This document shows, piece after piece, positions 46,901 through 58,458 of a stretch of 64,000 nt of DNA. The position numbers and the translations under genes were made by a program. The stretch comes from Macrostomum hystrix. Lineage: Eukaryota > Platyhelminthes > Macrostomidae. The notes below the pieces were generated by a model that worked only from the letters and a program-made list of their open reading frames with translations, searched no databases and had not been told where the DNA came from. The stretch covers positions 1,876,501 to 1,940,500 of the forward strand of contig CATNEN010000010.1 in the NCBI GenBank assembly GCA_950097015.1, given 5' to 3'. Positions within the stretch are counted from its first letter, which is position 1, and each line of letters starts with the position of its first letter.

Positions 46901-47757
46901 GATGAACTCAAGTACTGATGAACTTGAGCGCAAGTATTGAATTCTTGAATGAGCGTAAGTATTCAAGAACACAAGCGTGCTTGAACCGAATAACCCCCGC
47001 ACTAAGTATTCATGAACGTAGAATAACGAATCAAATGAATTACTTATGAATCCTAGAGCTTTAGAATAGAGGAAAAGCAGAGTGAGGTCGTGTACAGCTG
47101 GAGCATTCGATTTCGTATATATTCGAGAGCTCAGAAATTCAGGTAAACAAAGGGCGCCACATACAGGATACTATGGCCGTATCTATTGCCGCCAGATGCT
47201 GATTTAGACTAGTCAGGCGGACAAAAATAAACTGGAATTGTGGAAACTCGATGAATTCGAGTGGTTTATGGCCGACTTACACGATCTTCTTCCAGGCATT
47301 TTTAGTCGGCTGCTCGAGCATCATCTCCTTGAAGCAGACGTGAATGTGTCCGTACTGCAATTGAAAACAGGATGCACTGGGCTTCGAAAACACTTCACTC
47401 ATGAGCGGACCAGCTGCTCACGCTTTCGAAGCTCGTGGACAGTCAGCATCAACTTCATTTGACCTGAAAAACTCCCAGTGTTTTGTCCCACCAGCAGAGT
47501 TTTTTCTGTCTCACGCGGGTTCAATTGAAGTTGCTACGGGTGATGCAACCTTGGCTTTAATGTATTGCGCCTCGTCCATTTACTGAATCACGTGGTTAAA
47601 AAATCAAAACATCTCACGAATTCACATTTTTACCTGCATGAAAGAGCATATACAAATATTGCTACCTTAAAACATAATTAAGCTTTAAGGTTATCGAGGT
47701 ACATGCAAATCGGAGAGATTCGGGAGAGAATACCTAAATAAATAAAAAACTCACCAT
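40936..47757 (-). CDS. soluble guanylate cyclase, beta2-like/atypical beta subunit, 11 exons
   Basis: Minus-strand exons: 47757-47755 (ATG only), 47354-47281, 46745-46645, 46412-46229, 45273-45197, 43340-42873, 42766-42627, 42497-42317, 42247-41952, 41814-41660, 41293-40936; 2037 nt, 678 residues. It makes cGMP from GTP in the cytosol, gated by heme ligands. N-terminal H-NOX domain: proximal heme His is residue 105 (NLDSLHDYL), the number used in vertebrate beta1, and the YxSxR heme-propionate motif is at 134-138 (YYSAR). Then come H-NOXA/PAS, a coiled coil ([20 protein letters not shown]) and the catalytic domain: metal Asp in [26 protein letters not shown] with the guanine-selecting Glu, and [12 protein letters not shown] with the Cys. 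Strong similarity to beta2 and insect atypical cyclases ([16 protein letters not shown]). C-terminus CRLL. Confidence 0.93.
41348..41650. repeat. 38-bp minisatellite filling cyclase intron 10
   Basis: About eight copies (core tagctcattggatgaagtgt) begin nine bases after the exon 10 donor (gtgagc at 41659) and occupy more than 80 percent of the 366-bp intron. Confidence 0.93.
43437..43708. repeat. 16-bp tandem repeat near the 3' end of cyclase intron 5
   Basis: About 17 copies of tgatcgattctcaaac with point variants, about 100 bp from the exon 6 acceptor. Confidence 0.93.
44545..45196. repeat. 17-bp minisatellite made of the exon 5 donor site
   Basis: About 38 units; on the gene strand the unit is GGTGAGATTGGATGCTG. 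The first unit is the functional 5' splice site itself (exon 5 ends at 45197, followed by GTGAGATT). About seven units have GC for GT and one reads GGTAAG. Confidence 0.95.
45855..45985. repeat. 15-bp tandem repeat in cyclase intron 4
   Basis: About nine copies of gatggtgtggcatgc (or gggatgc), then decaying into gatgtgaaagtgtgg-like units to about 46040. Confidence 0.93.
46827..46925. repeat. 16-bp tandem repeat in cyclase intron 2
   Basis: Six copies of aactcaagtactgatg, about 80 bp from the exon 3 acceptor. Diverged remnants (gaacttgagcgcaagtattg) follow to 46970. Confidence 0.92.
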
Positions 47758-47759
47758 TG

Positions 47760-49180
47760 TTTTGGAGCTCCTCAAAGCTGACCTTCTCGTGAAGCTCGGG
47801 CGGTGGATGAGGGTGTAATGTCCCTGGGTTCGAAGGCAGCAACAACAGCAGCAGCAGCAGTAAAGCCTCGGGTTTGGCTTTTCAATGCGAAGCAGGGATG
47901 GGAGCGCAGCGGGGTGGGGGAGATTTTCGAACCAGGTGGGCGGGACGAATTTCATTGGCTTTCAAAAGGCTCTCCAAGATGGGTGTCGCTCGCTGACTAA
48001 AGCGACTCGCCATTGCTTGTACCTGCGCCCGTGACGCTTTGATATTATCTCTTCTCTTAACTCTACTGTATTTCCACACATCCGATAAAGTTTGAAAAGA
48101 TTTTCCCATTGAACTCTCATCTTTCACGAGTTTGCTCTGTCGTTAAGTTTCTTTCGCAGCGTTATGGGTTTTACAATTAATATATCCGCTCTCATGAAAG
48201 GAGCTTCTAGCCATTGTAGCCCAGTTGGTTAGAGCTTCGGATTCTGTGACGTGGCTGTGGCGGTACAGAGCTTTAAAAGCGCCAGGCAGACGAAGACACT
48301 GATGCGCATTGAAAAATTAGTGTCATTAAAATGCGTACATTTACACCGTTTCGCCACTTTAAACTGTGAAATATATATATTTCATTTTAGAGGATTGATT
48401 TAGTATTTTGAGAGCAGAGGTGCCACTGCAGAAATGCTTCGAATGGGCACGCATGTTATGCATGCCAGCCAGACATGAGAAGCACGCGATGCGCCTCTCG
48501 CGTGAGGCCTTTTAAGTCTCGATCGGCGAAAACACGCGCCGAATGAAGCGCGAGCGAAGGCCACGGAGTTTGCAGATCAAAGGAAGAAGCGAAGACTGCC
48601 TAGTTTTCAGTTTTATAGAGAGGTTCACTTCAACGCAGAATCAATTAGGAACAGTTGAGCACCTAGGCGGGCCTTTTGGCGACCCTGGCTTTGATGTTGA
48701 AGTCCGACACTAACTACCGATCTTCCTTGCGATTTTTGCGGATGAGACGCCAAAGCTATAGAGATCGGCCTCCTTTTCGGGGGGGGTCTGCACTTACTTT
48801 GGCTGAATTATCCCCAATATGGGAGAGGATTGGAATGGACGTAGGGATCGAGGCAGTGAGCGGAAGAGGCCGCGAAGGCATGAGATTAGTTTGCCGGGGG
48901 ACTGCTTTGCTCACAAAACTTGCAACCTGGACTCGACTGTAGAAATGATCAGTGTGGGTCGTAATCAAGGCGATCAGGTTAGTTCAGCCCTTTTTATTAA
49001 ATTATTGCACTGGAAGCCACATGAGACAGATGGAAGATGTATTGCTAGTGCTAATAGTGCTAAAAGCGCAGAAAGGTAAGTACAGCGTAGCTCGTTCCAG
49101 TCACGGGTGTTGTGTCTAGCCAGGCTTATGACCGCGCGTGTAATTCAGGAGAAAATCATACATAACTCATAAAATGGTCA
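47760..49180. other. intergenic between cyclase and ETFBKMT, no recognised gene
   Basis: Should hold the cyclase promoter at its left end. A tRNA-like A-box sequence (tagcccagttggttagagc, about 48219) has no matching B box or cloverleaf, so no tRNA is called. Confidence 0.45.
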
Positions 49181-49182
49181 CA

Positions 49183-49735
49183 GGATTGGGGTTCGTTTCC
49201 AGACTAAATTATACGGGAGGATAAGACAGAGGACACAGGATTGGGGTTCGTTTCCAGACTAAATTATACGGGAGGATAAGACAGGACACAGGATTGGGGT
49301 TCGTTTCCAGACTAAATTATACGGGAGGATAAAATAGAGGACACAGGATTGGGGTTCGTTTCCAGACTAAATTATACAGGAGGATAAGACTCCCGGTGTT
49401 TTGCCCCACCGGCCACAGGATTGGGGTTCGTTTCCAGACTAAATTATACGGGAGGATAAGACAGGACACAGGATTGGGGTTCGTTTCCAGACTAAATTAT
49501 ACGGGAGGATAAGATAGAGGTCACAGGATTGGGGTTCGTTTCCAGACTAAATTATACGGGAGGATAAGATAGAGGTCACAGGATTGGGGTTCGTTTCCAG
49601 ACTAAATTATACGGGAGGATAAGACAGAGGACACAGGATTGGGGTTCGTTTCCAGACTAAATTATACGGGAGGATAAGACAGGACACAGGATTGGGGTTC
49701 GTTTCCAGACTAAATTATACGGGAGGATAAGACGG
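49183..49735. repeat. about 53-bp tandem repeat, 10 copies
   Basis: Core ggattggggttcgtttccag plus actaaattatacgggaggat; spacer between cores varies (acaggacaca, agaggacaca, agaggtcaca). One spacer (49389-49413) is an unrelated insertion. Confidence 0.93.
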
Positions 49736-50275
49736 AACAGTGAAACAACTTTCACCCCAAGTCAGCCGAAAAATCACTAGGACTCACTGCCGCACCATAA
49801 TGTATCTCTGCAGACTCAGCATCTGCTTACAGCTAACCTTGCTTCCCACAATCTACAATTTTATGGCCGAACATCGAAGCATCTATATTAGGAGCGTACA
49901 TGTTTAGCGAAAGTGTATTGCTTTAAGTAGCTTTCATATATTATATTGTTATTCATAATTATTCACTAATCTGTTAATTGCATATCACAATTTGCAGTCA
50001 GAATAAGCGCATGCATATTTAAGAGATAATTCTTGACTTTGACACACTTCAGGTGATTAATTAGTTAATTAGCGATGGCAACTCTCAACGTGGCTGTGTC
50101 ACGGACAGGGGGCGTGACTTTGCAAGGTAGCAACTCAAACACTTAAAACTCTGTGCCGTCATAAATAGGAAAATTATATAAAGAAGCTATATGATAATTT
50201 TAGCTCTGAGTTTAATTCCTAGCGGTTACAGTGGTCGGATCGTAGCATGTTTAGGCTCAGAGGCAAAAATGTATG

Positions 50276-50281
50276 TTTATT
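50276..50281 (-). terminator. candidate poly(A) signal of ETFBKMT
   Basis: AATAAA on the minus strand, 150 nt after the stop codon. Confidence 0.45.
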
Positions 50282-50430
50282 CGAAAAATAGTGTTCTCAT
50301 ATCCATCGCAAAAGCCGGTTAGCAATTATGGATTATGAAATATACAAGCAATTTAGAAAGTATGTGTGTACTATGTAGCAGTCTTCTCTACTTATCAAAA
50401 TGCGTGACAAAAAGCATCAAGATCAAGTAT

Positions 50431-51471
50431 TCAGTTGTCCAGCTCAGAGGAAGCTCTATAGACTCCTACAGTACCAGCCGCTGCTCCTGCCTCATACAGA
50501 AACTCGCTGGGCAGACAGTAGCTGGTCAGTAGCTTCAGCCTGGCCCGCTCAACAGCTAGCCGGAAATAATATCGTCCCGGATCTCCGACCAGAACGTCTG
50601 TGCCGCCGGCAACTGCGGCCAGCGTCCAGTCGGCGAGGCGGGCAGCGGCCTCCTCGGAATAAAACAGATCGCCAATTAGGATCACCGGCGGCGCTCGGCT
50701 GAAGGCCAAGGAGTCATGGACCGGCCAGCAACCAATCAAATCGTCAGAAAGGAACTGGATGCGCCGCTCTGATCCACTGCTCAAAACAGAACTGTTCATT
50801 CTCAGGTTGAGTCGGGCTGCCTCCAGGGCGACTGCGAACAGGACCAGAGTTCGGGATTTTCGAGAATAGAATGCTCGTAATACATTATTTGGTTGGCCTT
50901 CTGACAGTTCTTATAGCGGTGAATTAGCAAAAGTTGCATTCTTTCAAGATGTAATAATTTACTATATAAGAGTAGTAAAACAATTAATTTGAATGGTAAA
51001 ACTTTAACTTTAAAATATTACTTAAAAATACTGGAATGTTTTGATAGAGTAACATTCAGATAGGGCTAACTATCAGTCATTCACAATCTATATATCTATA
51101 TGCATACCAGGATCGATGTCATTAAAAATTACAGAAGCGGCGCCAGCAATGAGAGCTGCAATGCCGCCCGCACCGCAACCACAGCCGATGTCTATAACTG
51201 GGCGGTCCCTCACCCGACTTGGATTGTCCAGCAGGTGCCGGGCGAGAGCCTGTCCGCCAGGCCAGTAAAAGCCCCAGAATGGATCACTGAATGGCAGTTC
51301 AGAGGACGTTTCAGTAACCTCACCTGGCCTGGCATAGAATAGTGAGCAGTCTGGAGTGATGAGGCGCAGCAATAGCTCAGGTGTGAAATGCTCCCGGCTG
51401 ATTGTTGTGTGAGCAGTGATGAGGCTGATAGTCTGGTGGCTTAGCAAGCGGCTGGCAAAGTGTCTGGCCAA
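50431..51471 (-). CDS. ETFBKMT: ETF beta-subunit lysine methyltransferase (mitochondrial)
   Basis: Two exons: 51471-51108 (donor gtatgc) and 50831-50431. Spliced they give 254 codons from 51471. The enzyme trimethylates lysines of electron transfer flavoprotein beta in the mitochondrial matrix using S-adenosylmethionine. Visible motifs: an N-terminal basic, Ser/Thr/Leu-rich presequence (RHFASRLLSHQTISL), the family signature DPFWGFYWPGGQALARHLLD, motif I for SAM binding (VIDIGCGCGAGGIAA), NDIDPVALEAARLN crossing the splice junction, and the post-I motif ILIGDLFY. Length matches the family (about 260). The start is uncertain: 51471 is a TTG. The frame stays open upstream to a stop near 51525 with no ATG, so the initiator is probably in a further exon not identified. 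Confidence 0.88.
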
Positions 51472-51539
51472 AGGCCCCGAATGTCTGGCAGTGATGCACA
51501 GTGGATGCTGGATTGAGGTTTTAAATTAATTTATGTAGT

Positions 51540-53000
51540 TCTACATAGAAGTTGAATTTCATTTCTAAATAGGCCAACATTTCAGGGTACAATCAGCTTC
51601 ATTGCTTATTTTTTACTATTTTTAGATGGCAGCAAAATGTTTTACATTAAAAAAGTATACACTATTCAATACAGTTTAATTCTAACTGAAAGAGTTAACT
51701 ACTCTTATTAAAGATGTCATATTAAAAAAGAAAGGGTAAATATAAGATAAAAAATATTTTAGAAACATTTTAAGTTCAGTTTTGGGCCCAAGCATAAAAT
51801 TGTTGTATTAGAATAGTAGGCCTAGTTTTAGATTTTATGAAACCCATTAAACAGAGAAGAACCATTTTACCATTTAGCAGATAACAATGTACCCCCTAAA
51901 GCAGCGAACCAAAATTGTCCCCTAGCAGGCAACTAATACCACAAAAACCAGCAATTAATGTACTGTCTTTAGCAGTAAATCAATGTCCAGACTTAGCAGA
52001 CCATACATAAATCATGCTAGGCCTATCCCCATGCTGTATCATACTATATCCTTGCTTCTTTTCACTAAAATTAACAAAGCTAACATAGCTAGCAAATTCT
52101 ATTTTCAGTTTTTTATTTTAAAAATGTAAAAACCATTTCTATTTTAATTTTTGGAAAAAACTTATATTTTAAGCAGGATTTATATAACAGACATGAAAAA
52201 TTTTGAGATATTTACTTCATGAATATTTCACTGCATCAAAGATATAAACTCAGGTTAATAAAATACCTAGCCTATTGTAGCTCTAGTTCCTAAAAATGTG
52301 GCTGTTCGACCTATTGATAATAGAGTTGACAAACTGCCTTTTAAATTATAATCTCTGCTGAGTATAACAGTTTAAATGGTATTGATCTATACTTACTTTT
52401 CATGGAAAGAAGAGATGAAGAGAAAAGACCATATGTTTCAAAATAACGTACTAGAAAGAAGCTATGCATATATAAAATAAATACTCGTAAATATAATTTA
52501 GTACAAAATACTGAAAATAGCCAGTACAATATAGGATAGAATTTCTAGAAACAGCTTTAATATTATTAGTCTTTAAATATACAGATCTGTCACATCAGGC
52601 TTCAGCATCAACGAATTAAACAATCTAATAGTGGAGTTTCGGCAATAGAGATTGTTAAGCTTAGAATGAATCTGAGTAACATGTAAGGTAAAGAAACAGA
52701 TATATAAGTTTGTGCCTATTTCCAGTTTTCAAGTTTTTTTTACAATTTATATATATAATGTATAATCAAAGAGATATAAAAATTTGCACATATAATTTTA
52801 TCATCTAACCATGTAGAAAATTATCAAACAGTTTTTATTCATAAGAAAAATCTACAAGCATTGCAGTTTACATTTTAGATTTGTTATAACTCGTTTTATC
52901 ATTTCTTGGAAATGCACTACAAGATAGGAGATTCTGTCATACGAATAGCCAAGCTACATTCTCAATAAATGATTCGCAACAATATAATTCAAGTCGTTCC
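51540..53000. other. AT-rich region, no recognised gene
   Basis: No supported feature. The missing first exon of ETFBKMT may lie here, and the right end may be a long terminal repeat of the adjoining retrotransposon (AATAAA at 52965 and an abrupt change at about 53009). Confidence 0.4.
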
Positions 53001-53009
53001 GTCTACATT

Positions 53010-55600
53010 TGGCGACCACGCCAGGACAAAAGTCGATCTGCCTTCCACTGATCAGTCAGAGATGAACAAGCGCACATCATGTGGATGGTACAAGAGGCAG
53101 ATGAGCTCCAACAATTAGGTTTGAGTAACCAGGAAATTCTGCGCGCGATGGCCGCAGCCACTGCAACCTCTGGTTTGGCGGCCAGCGAACTGGAACCCGA
53201 ACATGAGGTGAATGGGAGGCGTTATCAAGAGCTTCGTGACCTCTGTTGTGTAGTGACTTGCTATACCATACTTGCTAAACCAAAGCACCATTTTGAGTAC
53301 TTTGGTTTTGCGTTGCGTGCGTGCTACTATTAGTAAACATGTCAGTAAGTGCGAGTTATCTTTAATAGTAAACCGAGTGTTTGATATTTATCAATTGATG
53401 GGTGTTTTCAGTTTTGACAAATATAAAACACGTGCTGCGCTGAGGCAGTCAAGTTTTTTCCTTTCTGGTTGTCCGGAATGCTTCCAGGACTAAATAGATC
53501 GTGTTGACTCGAATAGTACAACAACCTCGACCCCATGCAACTCACTGTTGAGGAAGCACGCTCCCATCAGTCTCAAGCATCAGTGGTCCCAGGCCCAATC
53601 AACCATCAAGCAGCTGCACGGAGATGGGAGACTCATTCCTGTTGGATACCAGGCCTTCTGCTGCAGCTGCAGCAGCAGCAGCGGCACCTGCACAAAGACC
53701 CACTGCGCACCAAATGGCCAAGGCATGGGCTCCCTTGTCCCAAGGCAGAGCTCACCCTGACGCTGGTGCCCACAACCTGTGCATACCGGTATACCAACAA
53801 GCTATTGAGCTTCCGTCGGTGCCAAAGCCGGCGCCCTTCAACGGATCCGAGCCGTTCTACGACTTTCTGGGTCGAATTTCTTTGTACCTAGGCTAGCACC
53901 AAGGACTGAGTGACAGCAAGAACAACATGCTCAGCAGATACCTGGGGCCAGCATTCCCCACCTATGAGGTCTGGCTCTTTCAACTGTCCACGCAGCATGG
54001 ATAGCCCACTGGGACTTTGCTGTAGTTCCTGCCAGGTGCCCGCTACGAAGATCTTCTGCAGCACCTTTGTGCTCGTCATGGTGGTGCCATCAGTGCAGCT
54101 CAACTGCGGTGTGAACTTCACAGCTGGTGCCGTGGCAGGGATAAGAGGTTCGAGGATTTCCTGACTGCCCTTCAGCGGCTTGCTTTCAAGGAGTGCTTCA
54201 TCCAAGGGCTGAACGATGATTATGTAACAGAGCAGCTGGTGAACCTTCAGGTGCCTCCCACGACACCAGACCAGGCCCTAAGCTATGCCCAGCAGGTGCG
54301 CGAGAACCGGCATCTCATGAAATCCCAGTTGTAGCCACAGAGCATCGTGGCAGCAGTGGCGCCAACGCCGGCTTTCCAGGCCGTGGCTCCACTGGAGATG
54401 TTGGCCCAAAATCAGCATCAGCAACTATATCAACAGCAGCAGCAACAGTATCCGCAGCATCAGTACTAGCAGCATCGGCAGCAACAGCATTGACACCAGC
54501 AGCAGGCTGGCCCAGTACCACCATGGAGACCAGCCGGTGCTTCCGCAGCAGCTGCTTAACAGCCAAGGGCAGTGCCGATGTGCTACAGCTGCCATCAGCC
54601 TGGCGACATCAGTCGCAAGGTGCCTAAATGCTGGGGGCTGGTCCAATGGGCCAGAACTGGCCCTCACAGCACTAAGCAGTTCGGCCCTGCCCTCACGCCC
54701 TAGCTGTCAGCCTGATCAAGTGCGCCTCATCACCTCGCGCATAGTCAGAAGATGCCAGCCGTAAATGATTGACACAGGTGCCGAGATCTCCTACATCAGC
54801 GGCGACATCGTGCGATTGGCCAGGCTCAGGCGGCAGCAGCACTACCATCTATGGCGTGGGTGGCATTGAAGCAACAGTGCTGGGCGAAATTCAGTTAAGT
54901 TTTTTTCTCGGACCTATTAGATTTCGACACAGTTTCCTGTGATGTGCCAGAACAACCTGTGATGTTTGATCAGCCTTCCATATCCTGAGAAGATGAGCCA
55001 AGCTGTTCAATAACTCAGGCGCAGACAACCGATGTTCAGCTACAGAGAGTCCACTTCATCATTGAGCTACAATGGTTCAGCACCCTAACAAAACTGTTGC
55101 CCGTCACTGCTTGGGTGTCCCGCTTTATCAAGACAATCAAACAGAAGAGGGGAGAGCACAGTGGTGAGTTAACAGCTACGGAGTTGTTACAAGTAGAGGA
55201 CTGCTGGATCAAGTCGCTGCAGGCACGAGATTTTAGTTTGGACATGAAAGCGGACAAGGGATTTAATTCCAGTGTTATCAACAAGTTGGCCCTTGTTGGA
55301 CGGTTTTCACTTCACAATTTCATCAAAATGGCAATGCCAACAGTCATGACAAATGAGCTACAATGTCAGTTCAGTAGGCATGGCATGGAAGTGACAAAAA
55401 ATGAGCTTAATTGGCCCCCTAGAAGATGCTATTTGCCTAGCAGCACGCACAGCTTTTCCAGCAGCAACTGATAGAGAAGTCACAGAAGCCATCATGAATT
55501 CTTTCAGTTTCAAGAATGCTGCAGACCAAAATGGTGGACACAAGAGACGTCGTACCTCCTTAGAGACTATGTGAACTGTGTGAAGTATTGACAATTAATC
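53010..55600 (+). mobile_element. decayed LTR retrotransposon
   Basis: Starts with tggcgaccacgccaggac, resembling a primer-binding site just inside a 5' LTR. Gag-like segments with stops follow (FNGSEPFYDFLGRI near 53835; RFEDFLTALQRLAFKECFIQ and GLNDDYVTEQL near 54150-54230), then a protease-like IDTGAEISYISG (about 54767-54802). Near 55100 is a segment (VTAWVSRFIKTIKQ, TATELLQVEDCWIK) resembling the pre-integrase region of BEL/Pao elements. Reverse transcriptase and RNase H are absent. Multiple stops and frameshifts show it is dead. Gypsy versus BEL/Pao assignment is unsure, and two relics could be adjacent. Confidence 0.65.
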
Positions 55601-56625
55601 ATTAGTTTTTTGTGTTAAGAAGACAAATATTAATGTTTGTAGCAAGCAACATGCTTAGAATTGAATGTGATTGACCTTTGACCTATTGTACTTGAACAAA
55701 TTTCAGTCTTATTTACACAGAAGTCTATCTTTTAGTTGAAGGTAAAACTGATAGTACTTAAAGAGAGCTAGAGAGTTTAATAAATGTCTTTAGACAAATA
55801 TTGTTAAAAATATTTCACTTGCTTTCCCAAGGCCCTTTTTACCACTTTCACTTTGGATAGATAGTACAAAATTGAGTAATTTATGCCAGTTTTTTATTCT
55901 CTGTGTAAATAGTGTCTGTCTTCTTTTTCTGGCTTAAGAAATCAAATATTTGTGGCTTCTTTGCTTTATGTGTCATATGTTGCATAAGAAATGCTGGTTA
56001 CTTACTTCACATGTGGACAACTTAAAAACTGCCTTAACTTTACAATGCGAATATATTAGTTAGGCCTAGGCCCTATTGCATTTTTAGCTGAAGTTTTTCG
56101 ATGATTATAAACATAAGAAATAATACAAACACATTCAGTGAGGTGTGTTTTGAGTTGAGATTTTTGTAGCTGTCATTTTTAATAAACCGGTCTTTGTATT
56201 TTTTTACTTGCTTGGATTATCAAATTTGTTTTATTTTATGAAAAAAATGATTAGACATTTTTTTGTGAAAATTAACAATTTAATAAATTGTGTGTCGCAA
56301 GTCCGTCGATTTTTTTTAATTTTATTAGCAATAATGATATTATCGGAACGATATATAAATTATAAGTATTTCATCTGTTAGAAGTCTTATTATTAGTCCT
56401 TAATTAATCAGTTATTTAGGTTGTCAGTAGTTATTAGGCCTAGTTAAACTGTACATAATTGTGCTGAATCTAGTACAAAATGCTTTAGAAGTTCCAGGGT
56501 TAGAATTTCCATGTAACTTAGAAGTTTTAGTTGTTGCCACATAAATTACCAAATGTGTGACCTGAAAATGTGTTCCTTGCATTTGACATAATTTTGCTTT
56601 ATTATGTGAATTTAAAAATGGAAGT

Positions 56626-57366
56626 GCTTATTCCCACAGTCCAGTGCCAATAATTTCAATTTTATCAACATGGATCCATGCCTATAATTTTCTGCTAATC
56701 CACACGGCAGCTTGTCTGAATAGGTCTACAACTCTTTATATATGCCATTCTCTTAATTTCAATTTTATCCACACAGATCTGTGCAGATAATTCTCTGCCT
56801 ATCCACATGGCATCTTGTTTTGCCAATAACTTTAAGAACTTAAGGCACATATTTTACAGGAACTGTGTAGCAATTTTCATGTAGGCCTACTATATACAAC
56901 TGGCCATCCATGTTTTCCAGAACCTACAGTACCTGTAGTAGGGCCTCTTTTAATTACAAGCAATGCACACATTAACTTTCAAATAATCATTCATTTCGAA
57001 TAATATGTAATGTTGCTAACAATTGCATGAAGAATTGTGCTGACATTTGTATTGCACAGGCTCTTGAAATATGATAAGATGCACATGCACAAATGACACT
57101 TCTGACTTATTACCATATGAAAATAAGGTTTCAGAAACTTGACAAAAGCATGTCAGTTGTTCTCGTTCTGCGCTTTCCTCTGCAAATTCCTTTGGACTTA
57201 GATGTTTAATTCTTGAGAGTTAAAACTGTGTACTAATGCTTTTGCTAGACAATTTTCTTAGTTCTAGACCTATTCATATAAGCTGCTGTGTGGATAAGCA
57301 GAAAATTATTGGCACAGATCCATGTGGATAAAATTGAAATTATCTGCACTGGACTGTGGGAATAAG
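56626..57366. mobile_element. inverted-repeat element (MITE-like)
   Basis: Arms of about 105 bp at 56626-56731 and 57261-57366 are reverse complements (gcttattcccacagtccagt at one end). A third, direct partial copy of the arm's interior lies at 56753-56815. No coding capacity. Noncoding AT-rich DNA surrounds it (55620-56620 has nothing recognisable). Confidence 0.7.
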
Positions 57367-57726
57367 CTCTGCCTTAAAAAATATGCACAACTGTGCAGCA
57401 TTAAAGCTTTTAGAATTATCTATAGTGGAAATTATTTGTCAATAGGCAAAATTTCAATTATTTAATTGTTACTATTTGACAATTTTCATTAATTGATTTC
57501 TAATTTCTAAGATTTCTGATAAAAAACTAGAACAGTTTTTTAGTTTTATTTTTATCTTTTTGCTGACTATATTGTTTTATTTTTAGCATAAGTAAATATT
57601 TGTTTCTTTTTGCATATGTTTAGACTAGAACAAAGAATATTAAAGTTGGCTTTGTTTTTTTCATTAGAATGATTTTTTCTCCTTCCTTTTTAATAATATA
57701 AATTAGAACTATATTATATGTTTTTC

Positions 57727-57782
57727 TATATATATATAACTATATATATATATATATATATATATAACTATATATATATATA
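57727..57782. repeat. (TA)n microsatellite
   Basis: Two runs of TA repeats separated by aac, self-complementary. Confidence 0.95.
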
Positions 57783-57905
57783 TAGCCTAAGGAACTAATA
57801 TTAGTACTAATGTTCATCAATACTAAAACTATAAATCATTAAACACAAACTATTTCATCAATCTGAAATATACTAATTCCTTCACCTATAGCTACTACTA
57901 ATAGC

Positions 57906-58312
57906 CAGTGGCGCAACCAGGTTTTGCCTTAGGGGGCAGTCTTTGTGTACATTGCCCTTTGTGTACATTGCCCCACGGGCTGAAAAGGGGCTGCCGCCAG
58001 GTGGAGCGCGCTCTGTTTTGCGGTTTTCGCCCACCATTCCTGGGCCAATTTCAAGGGCAGGTAGGGTAGGGCCTAGACAATTTAAAAGGTTTAAAAAATC
58101 AGAATGCATGCACAATTATAATGAAAGCTTGAAAATTAGTATATGACAAATGGTCTTGGACTTGGTCTTTGGTCTATGTACATTGGACTTGGGGGACAGG
58201 GAATGCGATAAGGTAATAAATTAAGAAACATCTTGGCTTGCCCTTTGTGTACATTGCCCCACGGGACGAAGGGGGGGGCGGCCACCACCCCTACCCCCTG
58301 GTTGCGCCACTG
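57906..58312. mobile_element. hAT-like MITE with 8-bp target duplication
   Basis: Termini cagtggcgcaaccagg and cctggttgcgccactg are perfect inverted repeats. Flanks ctaatagc (57898-57905) and ctgatagc (58313-58320) are an 8-bp duplication with one mismatch, the size hAT transposases make. Inside each arm is the shared motif gccctttgtgtacattgccc. 407 bp, no transposase. Confidence 0.88.
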
Positions 58313-58419
58313 CTGATAGCATTGTTCCACAAGAGTTAGGCTATTGGTAGGACAGGTGGTTTAGAGGCACATTATCGAATTGAATTTCTTAATGGCTTAG
58401 TAAGCACAATCAAGAGTAT

Positions 58420-58427
58420 TATATAAA
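58420..58427 (+). promoter_or_regulatory. possible TATA box of MRPS18C
   Basis: TATATAAA lies 31 bp upstream of the ATG at 58459. If used, the 5' UTR would be only about ten nucleotides. It lies about 100 bp after the MITE. Confidence 0.35.
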
Positions 58428-58458
58428 CTGTGCATCAAAACTCTGCAGCCTCATAAAA

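Noticed and set aside
48210-48280. Possible tRNA or tRNA-derived SINE
   Set aside because: Only an A-box-like stretch is present. No B box, acceptor pairing or anticodon arm could be found.
35576-49735. CRISPR-like arrays
   Set aside because: The arrays are head-to-tail units without unique spacers, in an animal genome; the variable spacers at 49.2-49.7 kb are themselves near-identical.
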